From Parahaliea mediterranea (GTDB lineage: Bacteria > Pseudomonadota > Gammaproteobacteria > Pseudomonadales > Halieaceae): DNA of 64,000 nt. Every line of letters begins with the position of its first letter. Positions within the stretch are counted from its first letter, which is position 1. This document shows, one piece after another, positions 29,856-38,760 of this stretch. The stretch is taken from contig NZ_QEWO01000004.1 of the NCBI RefSeq assembly GCF_003402235.1, positions 496,001-560,000 on the forward strand, read 5' to 3'. The notes below the pieces were generated by a model, which saw nothing but the letters and a program-made list of their open reading frames with translations, did no database searches and was not told the DNA's origin. Made by a program: the position numbers and the translations under genes.

Positions 29856-32237
29856 TCAGCCGTCGCGCACGAAAACAAACTGCCCGTTTTCGTGCCCGGC
29901 GTCTTCAATGGCGGCAAACTGCGGCACCTGGTCCAGGTAGCCGAGGTTGGCCGCCCCTGCGCGCACCTTGTCGTACACCTGGGCGTAAATCATCTCCCCG
30001 TTAATGGCCCCGGTATTCTGCTGCAGCACCTGCAGCAGGGCGCTGGCGAACACCGAGTGGTTGTCTGGCCCCTCGTCCAGCACTGGCATCACCCCGCCAG
30101 AGGTGAGCACGGTGCGCGACTTGTTGGCCAGCCAGTACTTCATCAGCGCCGGAATACTCTTGCGGATGCGCGGCGCGGTGTCGCGCACCAGCGCCCCTGA
30201 ATAACAGGAGTCCGCCACCACCAGTACATGGCGGGCGCTGCTCTGCTGCAGGGTCTGGGTGAGGTCGCCGCTGGACACCGCCTCGCTGTAGGGCATGCCC
30301 GGGCGGTAGTCGGTGGGCAACCAGTAGCCGTCGCCAAATTCATCCACCTTGCCGTGGCCGGCATAGTAGAGCAGCACAAACTGGTCCTCGCGAAACTGGC
30401 GCACGGCGTTCAGCAGCTTGTACATCTCGGCCCGGTTGAGGTTGATCTGCACGTCCACGTTAAAGCCGTAGCGCGCCTGCAGCACCTGCTTCAGCTCGTT
30501 GGCATCAAAGGGCGGCGAGGACAGGTCGGGCAGGTAGTCGTAATCGTAGTTGGCGATGATCACCGCCTGGTAGGGGCCAGCCTTGAGGCCGTCCGGCAGG
30601 GTGATGCTCTGGCGCGGGGCGGGCTCGGCCGCTCCGCGCATGGCCAGGGTACGCTGCTGTTGCAGGCCGCTGTACAGGTCGACATCGCTGGCAATGCGGG
30701 CGCGCTCGCGCTCCAGCCCGGCCACGTTGGCGTCGATACCCGCCAGCCGGGCGCGGGCGTCGTTCAGGGCGGCCTCCATGCGGCGCCGGTCCTGTTCGCT
30801 GCGCTGGCGGTTGAGCAGCAGGTCCTGCTCCAGCCGCACAATCTCCTGCTGATATTCGTCTTTCTCCCAGCGCGATTCATCCAGCGCCATCTCCAGTGAC
30901 TGCAGCTCGGTGCTGGCCGCCGCCAGCTTGGTTTTGGCGGAGGCCAGCTCCACCTCCAGCCAGCTGCGCTTGTCCACCTCCAGTGCCAGGTTGTCGCGCA
31001 TGGCGTCGCGCTCGGCCTGCAGGGCCTGCCAGCTGGCCTCAAGGTCCTGGCGCTGGCTGGCCAACTCGCTGATGGTCTGTTCCTGCGCCTGCAGGCGGGC
31101 CGCCAGCTGCGACTGGGCCTGGCCACCGCTGCGGCTGGCCTGCTGCAGGTTCTGCCGCAGGGTGTCGGCCTCCTGCTGCGCCGCGGCCATGGCCTGGCGG
31201 CTCTCGCGCACCTGGGTTTCCAGCAACTGCAGCCGCTGGTCGGCGCTGGACAGGCTGGTGGCCAGGTCCAGGTTCTGGGCCTTGCTCTGCTGCAGTTCCT
31301 GCTGGGCCCGGCTGAGCTGGCGGTCGCGAATGTCCGCCTGGCGAACGCTGGCCTTGAGCTGGGCCTGCTGCGCCTCGACATCGGCCTGCAACAGGTCGAT
31401 GGCCAGCTGCTGCTCGTCCAGGCGCGCCTGGCGCTGGGCCAGCTGCTGGCGCAGGTTGGCCATCTCGGCGCTGCTTTGCGTGCTGGCCGCCGCGGCCAGT
31501 TGGGCCTGCAGTTCCGTGGCGGCGGCGCGCTCGTGCTGCACGGCATCGGCCTGCTGGGCCAGGCTGGCCTGGGCCGCGGCCAACTCCCGCTGCAGGCGGC
31601 CAGAGGTGGCGTTCTGCTGCTCTAGCGCCGCCACCAGGCGATCGATTTCGCGCTGGGCCTCGCTCTTCTGCGCCGCCACCTGGGAGGCCAGCACCACTTC
31701 ATCCCCCAAATCCAGCGCCTCGCGCCACAGGCTGAGCGCCTGCTGCTTGTCGGCGGCCACCCCCAGGCCCTGCTCGTAGAAATAGGCCATGCGGCGCTGG
31801 GCGCGGGCATCGCCCTGGGCAACGGCCAGGCCATACCAGTGGGCCGCCTGGGCATAATCGGGGGTACCCAGCCAGCCTTTTTCAAAGATTTCGCCCACGT
31901 AGAGCTGGGCCGTGGCGTCACCGCCCTCGGCGGCCTCGCGCCAGATGGCCAGGGCGTTTTCGTAATTGGCACGGTCGTAGAAGGTGTATTCACCGCCGCG
32001 AATCTCGCACTCGGTGGCGGTCAGTTGCTGGGGTTTGCGGCGCTCCAGGTAGGTCATCACGCTGCCCACCTTGCGCACCCGCCCGGGCAGCAGGCAAAGC
32101 ACGGGCTTGTGGGCGTCTACCTCACCGTAATCGCTGCTGAGGCCGGGGGCTTGCGCCGTTGCCGTGGCCCCGGCCAGGGTGCCCAGCAACAGGCCACACA
32201 GCAGGCCTGGCAGATATTTGATCAAACGCGGATGCAT
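29856..32237 (-). CDS. Secreted caspase-like (peptidase C14) protein with Sel1-type repeats and long coiled coil
   Basis: A 793-residue protein. Signal peptide at residues 1-28 (LLCGLLLGTLAGATATAQA), two Sel1-like repeats at about 95-165 (NALAIWREAAEGGDATAQLY, then AAHWYGLAVAQGDARAQRR), a Gln/Ala-rich coiled coil at about 180-545, then a caspase p20-like domain with the catalytic dyad His628 (YYAGHGKVDE) and Cys678 (VADSCYSGAL). Bacterial caspase homologues cleave proteins or act as regulators; substrates are unknown. ATG 32237 was chosen because it begins at the signal peptide. It lies 61 bases downstream of a Ser/Thr kinase gene on the same strand. Confidence 0.85.
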   Translation of the reverse strand: MHPRLIKYLPGLLCGLLLGTLAGATATAQAPGLSSDYGEVDAHKPVLCLLPGRVRKVGSVMTYLERRKPQQLTATECEIRGGEYTFYDRANYENALAIWREAAEGGDATAQLYVGEIFEKGWLGTPDYAQAAHWYGLAVAQGDARAQRRMAYFYEQGLGVAADKQQALSLWREALDLGDEVVLASQVAAQKSEAQREIDRLVAALEQQNATSGRLQRELAAAQASLAQQADAVQHERAAATELQAQLAAAASTQSSAEMANLRQQLAQRQARLDEQQLAIDLLQADVEAQQAQLKASVRQADIRDRQLSRAQQELQQSKAQNLDLATSLSSADQRLQLLETQVRESRQAMAAAQQEADTLRQNLQQASRSGGQAQSQLAARLQAQEQTISELASQRQDLEASWQALQAERDAMRDNLALEVDKRSWLEVELASAKTKLAAASTELQSLEMALDESRWEKDEYQQEIVRLEQDLLLNRQRSEQDRRRMEAALNDARARLAGIDANVAGLERERARIASDVDLYSGLQQQRTLAMRGAAEPAPRQSITLPDGLKAGPYQAVIIANYDYDYLPDLSSPPFDANELKQVLQARYGFNVDVQINLNRAEMYKLLNAVRQFREDQFVLLYYAGHGKVDEFGDGYWLPTDYRPGMPYSEAVSSGDLTQTLQQSSARHVLVVADSCYSGALVRDTAPRIRKSIPALMKYWLANKSRTVLTSGGVMPVLDEGPDNHSVFASALLQVLQQNTGAINGEMIYAQVYDKVRAGAANLGYLDQVPQFAAIEDAGHENGQFVFVRDG

Positions 32238-32298
32238 GTACTGGCTCCGTCTGACCGCTGTTAAAACTATAGTCCAGATTGCCCGTTTTGCCCGCTGC

Positions 32299-33864
32299 TC
32301 AGCAGTCGCTGAGCTGGGCAATGCGCGCCTCGCCGAGGCCCTCGCTCGCGGTTTTTTCCACCGCCAGCAGCGGCTTGTGGCGGGGGTGAATTTTCAGGCC
32401 GTGGCAGGTAATCAGCAGGGCCTTTTCCGGATCGCCCGCGGCCTCGGCCTGCTGCGCCCAGTCGCGGTAGGTGGCCAGCATGGCCATCACCCCGGCCCGG
32501 GCCGCCGCCGAATCCTGCCGCGCCAGCACGCTGGCAAAAGCCCGGTAGGCGTTGTCGGCGCCGCCATCCATGATGTGCAGGGCGCTGACCAGATCGCCGC
32601 CGTCGAATTCCTGCCGGGCGATGTCCAGGTAAACCTGCCCCTGTTCCAGCCAGCTCTGCAGCCGGGCCGCCTCGCCGGCCTGCAGGGGCGCGGGGTTGGC
32701 CGGCGTCAGGCTGTCCAGAAAGACCACGTCTGGGTCCGGGCCCTGCAGATAGCGCAGGCCCAGCCACAGGGCCACCCCCGCCGCCACCAGCACACTGCCC
32801 GCCGCCAGCCACAGGCGCGCCCGGTCGCGCTGCCCGGCCAGCCCCTGGTACAGCAGGGGGGCGGTGGCCAGGCGATCACCGCGCTGGAAGGCGAGGCCGC
32901 GCTGCAGTACTCGCCAGCGCCGGGCACCGAGGCCCGCCGGGCGCGGCGCGCGACGCCCCTCCCCCCACGCCCGGGGCGCCGGCAGCCGCTTGAAGGGGTG
33001 TCGCCCGCTCAGCACTTCGTAGCACACGCAGGCCAGGGCGTAGATATCGTCACGCGGGTCCGGCGACTGGCCCTCGAACATTTCGCAGCTGGCGTAGGAC
33101 GGGGTAAGAGCGCCGAGCTGGCTGGCGTCAAAACGGGTTTCGGCCCGGCTCTGCAGGCCCTCCAGGCTGTCTTCCCGGGCCCGGGCAATGCCCAGGTCGA
33201 GAATCTTCACCCCGCCGTCGTCGCTCACAAATACGTTGTTGGGCTTGAAGTCCGAATGCACCAACCCCTGGCTGTGAATGTAATCCAGCCCGCTGCACAT
33301 ACCCTCGATCAGCGGCAGCGCCTTGGCCAGTGGCAGGCCGTCTGGGTGGCGGCGCAGGAATTCATCCAGCGGAAGGCCGCGCATGAACTCCATGATCATG
33401 TAGGGCTGGCCCTGGTGCAGGTCAAAGTACAGCACGCGCACCACGTTGGGGTGAGACAGCTGCTGGCACTTGCGGGCCTCGCGCTGCAGGGCCATGCGGG
33501 CCACGTCGTGGGCGGCAAAGCGCACGCCGAGGAACTTGATGGCCACTTCGGCGTGGCGATCCTCGAATTCGCGGGTGTACAGCAGGTCGGTGGCCTGGAA
33601 GACCCGCCCCATGCCCCCCTCGCCGAGTAGGCGGGTCAGCTCGTAGCGGCCAGAGACCACATCGCCAATGCCTACGCCGCCTTCTTCGCTGCTATCTTCA
33701 CCGCCCTCGCCGGTGGCCCGGGCGCCGGCGTCAGTTGCGGCTTCGGTTACAACATCCGTTGCGGCGTCGCTCGCACGAGCACCCGGAGCAACGGTCCGAG
33801 TGGCTGCCCGGGTGGTATCCGCCCCCGAGGCGGGCAGGGTTTTGTCATCGAACGCATCCGCCAC
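32299..33864 (-). CDS. Membrane-anchored Hanks-type Ser/Thr protein kinase
   Basis: A 521-residue protein. The first 65 residues are low-complexity Ala/Thr/Asp-rich. The kinase domain (about 73-290) has Gly loop GEGGMGRV (81-88), VAIK Lys110, catalytic loop HSDFKPNN (Asp205) where HRD is more common, and metal-binding DLG (223-225) where DFG is usual. A membrane helix at 351-373 is followed by a periplasmic helical domain of about 145 residues. The Arg missing from HRD suggests a non-RD kinase whose activation differs. It is followed on the same strand by the secreted caspase-like gene. Confidence 0.9.
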   Translation of the reverse strand: MADAFDDKTLPASGADTTRAATRTVAPGARASDAATDVVTEAATDAGARATGEGGEDSSEEGGVGIGDVVSGRYELTRLLGEGGMGRVFQATDLLYTREFEDRHAEVAIKFLGVRFAAHDVARMALQREARKCQQLSHPNVVRVLYFDLHQGQPYMIMEFMRGLPLDEFLRRHPDGLPLAKALPLIEGMCSGLDYIHSQGLVHSDFKPNNVFVSDDGGVKILDLGIARAREDSLEGLQSRAETRFDASQLGALTPSYASCEMFEGQSPDPRDDIYALACVCYEVLSGRHPFKRLPAPRAWGEGRRAPRPAGLGARRWRVLQRGLAFQRGDRLATAPLLYQGLAGQRDRARLWLAAGSVLVAAGVALWLGLRYLQGPDPDVVFLDSLTPANPAPLQAGEAARLQSWLEQGQVYLDIARQEFDGGDLVSALHIMDGGADNAYRAFASVLARQDSAAARAGVMAMLATYRDWAQQAEAAGDPEKALLITCHGLKIHPRHKPLLAVEKTASEGLGEARIAQLSDC

Positions 33865-33899
33865 CGTGCCTGCCGACGCCTCCTGCTGACAGCGCCGCT

Positions 33900-35384
33900 T
33901 TAAAAACTGCCGCGCACGCCGACGGTGAAGAGGTTGGCGCTCACCTCATCCAGACCGAGGGTGGTGGAGTAATCGACAAAGGCGGTGATGCGGTTGGCAA
34001 ACACCGCGCTGACCCCAAGGCCGAGTTCAAAATAGTCCTCGTCCGGGTCGTCGCTGCCAATGGTCAGGTTGAAGGTCTGCCCGGTCTGCTGGGCGGCGTA
34101 GCGCGCCGCCACGGTGTCGGCGTCGTTGCGAAACTCGTGCCGCCAGGCGACGCCGAGGTAGGGCATGATCACCCCGCTGCGGGTGCTGAAGGGCTTGGTG
34201 AACTGAAAGCCGAGCGATGATTGCAGGGAGTCAACATCCTGATCTGCGTAGGCCAGCGCCAACCCGCCAGCGGTGGCCTGGTCACCGGCCAGGGCCCGCT
34301 CGCGCTCGGTGTAGCCGTCCACGGTGACATCCAGATAGCTAAGGCCCACATCCACGGCGAGGTCCACCACGCCCAGCTCGAACTGGGTGCCGGTGGACAA
34401 GCCGAGCCCCAGGCTGTCGCTATCGGTGGAGCCGCTCATGGCCCGGTTGACCACCAGGTTCTGGCCCCGGTTGCCGCCGCTGGCACTGCCGCGATAGGCC
34501 ACCCGCCGCTCGGTGTCGTAGTCGTTCCAGCCATAGCTGAGCAGCCCGTCGACGTAAAAGCGGCCAATGTTGCCAATGGCGTAGGCGCTGATGGCATAGC
34601 CGTCCAGCGAAAAGCCGCCGCCGGCAACCCGCGAGGTTAAATCGTTCATCGGCAGGGGCGAGCCGCTGCTGTCGAAGTCCACCTCGTAGTCGGAATAGCC
34701 CAGCGCCACACCCACCACCACGCCGGATTGCAGCAGGTAATCCACCCCCAGGGTGGCGCCGTAGGCGTCGTAGTCGTACTGGTCTTCGCGGGCGGTGGCG
34801 TCGCGGTCACCGTTGCCGTAGGCGCCGTTGACAAACCAGCTCCAGGGCGACTCGCCCTCCTCCCCGGCATTGCCGCCCACCACCGGCGCGTCGTTCACCG
34901 CCAGGCGCAGCCCGCTCGCGGTGGCCCGGGCGCCAGCGCGAATGGCGTCAAGGCGCATGCCGATGTGGGCGAACTGGCCGTTGGAGCTCTCGGTGGCCAG
35001 GCGGCCCTTGGATACCTGCTCCTCGCCGGTGAGTTGCTGCATGGCTTCGGCCAGCTGGCCGCTGGTCCAGCCGAGGTTGTTGAGTGCCGCGTTCGGGTTG
35101 CCGTTCAGCAGGTTGGCGGTCTGCACCATTTCACTGCAGCGAAAGAAAAGATCTTCCTCGGGCGTGGTGGCCGGCCGGTTGTCCCCGGCCACAGGGCGGT
35201 AGGTGGCAACCAGTTCTCCGCAGGTACTCTGCACCGCTTCGCCGGTGACCACCTGCAGCGCCGTGCTACCCGGCGCGCCTGCGACCACCTGACCGAGGGT
35301 GGTATCCTGAGCGGCGAGTGGCGTCGCCAGCCCGGCAAGAGGAACAATGAGATACAGCCTGACGTCTCGAAAACGTATTTCCAT
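33900..35384 (-). CDS. Autotransporter-type outer-membrane beta-barrel protein
   Basis: A 494-residue protein with a signal peptide (VRLYLIVPLAGLATPLAAQ), a short N-terminal domain containing one Cys pair (STCGELV and FFRCSEM) and a C-terminal autotransporter barrel (about 205-494) with alternating strands such as YGATLGVDYLLQSGVVVGVALGY split over the early barrel, ending VGVRGSF with terminal Phe. The passenger is too small for a classical adhesin, so it may be a barrel-only protein. It is 35 bases upstream of the kinase gene and probably cotranscribed. Confidence 0.82.
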   Translation of the reverse strand: MEIRFRDVRLYLIVPLAGLATPLAAQDTTLGQVVAGAPGSTALQVVTGEAVQSTCGELVATYRPVAGDNRPATTPEEDLFFRCSEMVQTANLLNGNPNAALNNLGWTSGQLAEAMQQLTGEEQVSKGRLATESSNGQFAHIGMRLDAIRAGARATASGLRLAVNDAPVVGGNAGEEGESPWSWFVNGAYGNGDRDATAREDQYDYDAYGATLGVDYLLQSGVVVGVALGYSDYEVDFDSSGSPLPMNDLTSRVAGGGFSLDGYAISAYAIGNIGRFYVDGLLSYGWNDYDTERRVAYRGSASGGNRGQNLVVNRAMSGSTDSDSLGLGLSTGTQFELGVVDLAVDVGLSYLDVTVDGYTERERALAGDQATAGGLALAYADQDVDSLQSSLGFQFTKPFSTRSGVIMPYLGVAWRHEFRNDADTVAARYAAQQTGQTFNLTIGSDDPDEDYFELGLGVSAVFANRITAFVDYSTTLGLDEVSANLFTVGVRGSF

Positions 35385-35489
35385 GGCGAGCCTCCCCAAA
35401 GGCAGTTGCTGCCCTCCTTTCCCTAACGTAGACCATGGCAACGGTTTGCGCGAATCCCGGCGGGGGCGCAAGCCCGAGCAGGCGCACTG

Positions 35490-36347
35490 GTGAGCGGCGG
35501 TTGCAGGCCCGCTGTACCGGGCGCCACCCCGCTGCGTTTGCCATTTCTGTTGCTGCTCCTATTGCTGTGTAGCACCTGCGCCGGGCCAGCCCATCAGGGC
35601 GCCGAGCAATTGGCCAGGGCAAACGGAGCGCAGCCGATGTGGGTGGACGGGCTGGGCTTTCGGCACCGGGTGTTCAGCCGGGTGAAAGACGCCGAGCCCC
35701 GGCTGCTGCGGGTGTACCTGGGCGGTGACGGGCGTGCCTTCCTGAACCCGACCACAGTGGCCGCCGACCCCACCCCCGGGGAGCACCTGGGCCTGTCGCT
35801 GATGCTGGCAGACCCCGGCAATGCCCTCTATCTGGCGCGACCCTGCTACTACCAGCCAACCCTGGACGCCAACTGCCAGCCCGCACTGTGGAGCGAGCAG
35901 CGCTACGGCGCCACCGTGCTGGCCAGCCTGGAGCGGGCCCTGGCCACCCTGCTGGCGCAGTACCCCGGGGCCAGCGTCCACCTGGTGGGCTACAGCGGCG
36001 GTGGCGTGCTGGCCCTGCAACTGGCGCGGCGCTCGGCACGTGTCCGCCAGGTGGTGACCGTGGCCGCGCCCCTGGACACCGATGCCTGGACCCGCCACCA
36101 CCACTACACCGCCCTGCCTGGGCCGCAAAATCCTGCGCACATGGCAGAACCCTGGCCAGTGGGCCTGGTGCAGGTGCATCTGGCCGGCGCCGACGACAGC
36201 AACGTGCCGCCGGCGCTCAACCAACGCTTTGCGGCGCAACTGGCCAGCAGCGGCGCTACGGCGCGCTTTTACGTGCTGCCGGGCTTTGACCACCGCTGCT
36301 GCTGGCACCAGCAGTGGCCCGCCCTGCTCAACGACTACCGCCTGTAG
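35490..36347 (+). CDS. Probable lipoprotein alpha/beta hydrolase
   Basis: A 285-residue protein from a GTG start. The hydrophobic leader ends LLLCSTCAGP, so Cys30 may be lipidated; the -1 Thr is atypical. The nucleophile elbow is VGYSGGG (Ser169), with a probable acid Asp near 231 (ADDSN) and His near 266 (FDHRCCW). Clustered Cys residues suggest disulfides. Lipase/esterase-like envelope function is inferred; the substrate is unknown. Divergent from the autotransporter-type gene. Confidence 0.75.
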   Translation: MSGGCRPAVPGATPLRLPFLLLLLLLCSTCAGPAHQGAEQLARANGAQPMWVDGLGFRHRVFSRVKDAEPRLLRVYLGGDGRAFLNPTTVAADPTPGEHLGLSLMLADPGNALYLARPCYYQPTLDANCQPALWSEQRYGATVLASLERALATLLAQYPGASVHLVGYSGGGVLALQLARRSARVRQVVTVAAPLDTDAWTRHHHYTALPGPQNPAHMAEPWPVGLVQVHLAGADDSNVPPALNQRFAAQLASSGATARFYVLPGFDHRCCWHQQWPALLNDYRL

Positions 36348-36412
36348 GCACGCCCACCACGCCCCGGGCAACGGCCAGCCCCGCCGCCTCGCCAAAGCCC
36401 GGTGGGTGGCGG

Positions 36413-36418
36413 TATAGT
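36413..36418 (+). promoter_or_regulatory. Putative -10 box of the PilZ gene
   Basis: TATAGT 36 bases before the ATG; no convincing -35 hexamer. Confidence 0.3.
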
Positions 36419-36448
36419 GCGCCACAGGCTCAAACAGAAGGCGCAGGT

Positions 36449-36802
36449 ATGATTGAAAGACGCCAGTGCACGCGCATCAAAATCGACTTGCCGGTGGAAG
36501 TGCAGCAAGGCGGCAGCGTGTGGAAACAACGGCTGATCGACATTTCATTGATCGGCGTAGCCACCGACCAGCCCGACGTGTGGGACGCCCAGTACAACGA
36601 ACCCTTTACCCTGCTGATCCAGCTTGACGATGGCGACGAGCTTGAACTGCACGCCTACCTGCAGCACGTAGAAGCCGGCCGGCTCGGCTTTTCGGTGCAG
36701 CATGTGGACCGGGAGAACATCGAGCCCCTCAGGGCGCTGCTGGAAGCCCACGTGGACGACCCGGGTATCATCGCCGAGGAAATATCCCGACTGGACTCCT
36801 AA
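36449..36802 (+). CDS. PilZ domain protein, probable c-di-GMP receptor
   Basis: A 117-residue single PilZ domain. The c-di-GMP signature is present: RxxxR at residues 5-9 (RRQCTR) and DxSxxG at 31-36 (DISLIG). Such small PilZ proteins tie c-di-GMP to motility, polysaccharide or secretion, but the partner is not encoded beside it. It converges on the DUF3604 gene with a 4-base overlap of stop codons. Confidence 0.88.
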   Translation: MIERRQCTRIKIDLPVEVQQGGSVWKQRLIDISLIGVATDQPDVWDAQYNEPFTLLIQLDDGDELELHAYLQHVEAGRLGFSVQHVDRENIEPLRALLEAHVDDPGIIAEEISRLDS

Positions 36803-38760
36803 CCCGGGCGATACCAGATCGGTGACGACCAGGCCCGCTCCTGCAGGGTGCGGGGCACGCTGTCGTCGCAACAACCTTCAAGCCCCTCGGGCACCGCGTC
36901 GGGCGACGCGCAGTCCACCCGGTTAGCGGCGCAGATGCGCTGCTGCCAGCGGCAGGAGGGATTCTCCACCACCCGGCTGTAGTAGGCCGCACTCATGCCT
37001 GGATCGAAGTCGGGGTCACGCCACACGCTGCACAAACGGCGGTGCCCCGGCCCACTGGGTGCACAGCTGTGCAGATCCACCGTGGCGCCGTTGTCCGGCG
37101 AGCCGGCCACGTCAAATACCGCTTCGCGGCTCTGGCCGTCTGCGTCCACCCACACCTTGATGACCTGCAGGCGCTGCAGCAGCCCGCCGGGGGCCTGCGC
37201 GGTGCCGGGGTCGGATGCCGCACTCAGCAGGAAGGCCGGCTGCGCCCCCACGGTGGCGTCCAGTTCGCCACCCATCGGCACACCCTGGGCATAGGCCTGC
37301 TGCAGCAGGTCCGGCTGCTCGCACAGGTCATCCGCAAAATCGGCACCGGCAAAAAAGCGCAGCTGAATGCGCGGGCCACTGGTGGCGTAGGCTTCGCGCC
37401 GCTGCATGGCCCGGAACAGGGCCGCGCGGGTGTTTTCCTCGGCGTAGAGCACTGCCAGCCCACCGGGGTTCTGCTCTACCCGGTCGGGCAGTTGCGGCGC
37501 CGCGCCATCGCCGGCGATGTGCTGGGCACCGTGATGGCCCCCATACTGGCCCTCCTCCACCGCCCCGGGCGCGCCGATGTGGGTATCGGTGCCGCCGATA
37601 AAACCGGGGGTAAACGGGTTGACGCCATGCTCACGCTGCAGGCGTAAACCTTCGCGCAGGGCTTCGCGCAAATAGCGCGCATCGTCGGCGGGCGGCTCGC
37701 CCAGCAGGGGCAGGTACTTCTGGGCAAAGGAGCCGTAGGGCAGCTTTTCAAAAGCGCACAGTTCGTCGCTGGCGCCGGGGCCACCGTAGCACTCGGAATC
37801 GCCCTTGTGCTGTACGATTTCCGCCAGCCGTTCGTAGCGCGCCCGCTGCCTGGCCACCGCCAGGGGCATCGCCTCGCCGTCGGCATCGACGGGGGAAAAC
37901 ATGCGCCCGGCGCTGAGGTTGGCGTTGTGGGGAATGGTCAGGGCCTGGCAATCGTCGAGCCCGTCGCGGCACTGCTCATCCAGCGCCTGCCACAGCTGTT
38001 CGGGGCGGGCCGCCTCACGGGCGCTGATGGGGGCGGCGGGCACTGCAGCGCCGCGAAACAGCACATTGCGGTGCAGGTTGGCGGTGCCCTCCATGCCACT
38101 CCACTCGTAGCCGGCAAAGGTGGTGAACTCGCAGGGGGCGTTGTGCCGCTGGGCGGCGGCCAGCGTGTCCTGCCAGGCATCCGCTGTCGCCGCCTGGCAG
38201 GCGCCATCGCCCGGCGCGCACAACCTCTCGATGGGCAGCACCCGCGCCAGCAGCGATCTCACCAGGCGGGTCACCACCCCGGCGCCACACTGGGAAGCCC
38301 CCGGGCCGCTGTAGTTCGGGTCGCTGCACAGACGCACCTCACCCAGGCCCTCGGCGTGATCGGTGACCGCGGCAAAATCCAGCGGCCGCGCCAGTTGCAG
38401 TGACCGCTCGCTGTGCCCCTGGGCGTTGTAGGGTGGCAGGGCAATGCGCGCCCCGCGGGCAAAGCGATAGGCTTCTTCCGGGCCGATGCCGGTGTTGCCC
38501 ATGCGCCAGTTGGCGTCCTGGGAGTAGCGGGTGTGCACGTGAACGTCGCCAAAAAAGGCGCGGCGCTCGGCCCGGGCACCATCGCAGCCGGCCTCGGGCG
38601 CGGCCGCTGCGGTTGCTGCCGCTGCACTGCTTTCTGAGCCGGTTACTGCCGCTGAAGCGGGCGCGGCCAGCGGCGTTGTCTGTGCGGCGGCCGGGGCACT
38701 CGCCAACACCGTGAACACTACCGAAGCGATCAGCCCCGGCAGCAGGCCGGCGCGGGCCAT
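36799..38760 (-). CDS. DUF3604 family protein, PHP-like
   Basis: A 653-residue secreted protein: signal peptide (LIASVVFTVLASAPAAAQ), Ala-rich linker to residue 60, then DUF3604 with FFGDVHVHTRYS, whose His-x-His suggests a PHP metallohydrolase core, AVTDHAEGLGEV, and HNANLSAGRMF and GGTDTHIGAPG further on. DUF3604 proteins are often coupled to sulfatases and TonB receptors in marine bacteria; their activity is not settled. The ATG shares one base with the sulfatase stop (TGATG), so the two are coupled. Confidence 0.85.
   Translation of the reverse strand: MARAGLLPGLIASVVFTVLASAPAAAQTTPLAAPASAAVTGSESSAAAATAAAAPEAGCDGARAERRAFFGDVHVHTRYSQDANWRMGNTGIGPEEAYRFARGARIALPPYNAQGHSERSLQLARPLDFAAVTDHAEGLGEVRLCSDPNYSGPGASQCGAGVVTRLVRSLLARVLPIERLCAPGDGACQAATADAWQDTLAAAQRHNAPCEFTTFAGYEWSGMEGTANLHRNVLFRGAAVPAAPISAREAARPEQLWQALDEQCRDGLDDCQALTIPHNANLSAGRMFSPVDADGEAMPLAVARQRARYERLAEIVQHKGDSECYGGPGASDELCAFEKLPYGSFAQKYLPLLGEPPADDARYLREALREGLRLQREHGVNPFTPGFIGGTDTHIGAPGAVEEGQYGGHHGAQHIAGDGAAPQLPDRVEQNPGGLAVLYAEENTRAALFRAMQRREAYATSGPRIQLRFFAGADFADDLCEQPDLLQQAYAQGVPMGGELDATVGAQPAFLLSAASDPGTAQAPGGLLQRLQVIKVWVDADGQSREAVFDVAGSPDNGATVDLHSCAPSGPGHRRLCSVWRDPDFDPGMSAAYYSRVVENPSCRWQQRICAANRVDCASPDAVPEGLEGCCDDSVPRTLQERAWSSPIWYRPG

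Noticed and set aside
32164-33630. 488-residue plus-strand frame over the Ser/Thr kinase gene
   Set aside because: The minus-strand kinase motifs are unambiguous; the plus frame has no recognisable domain.
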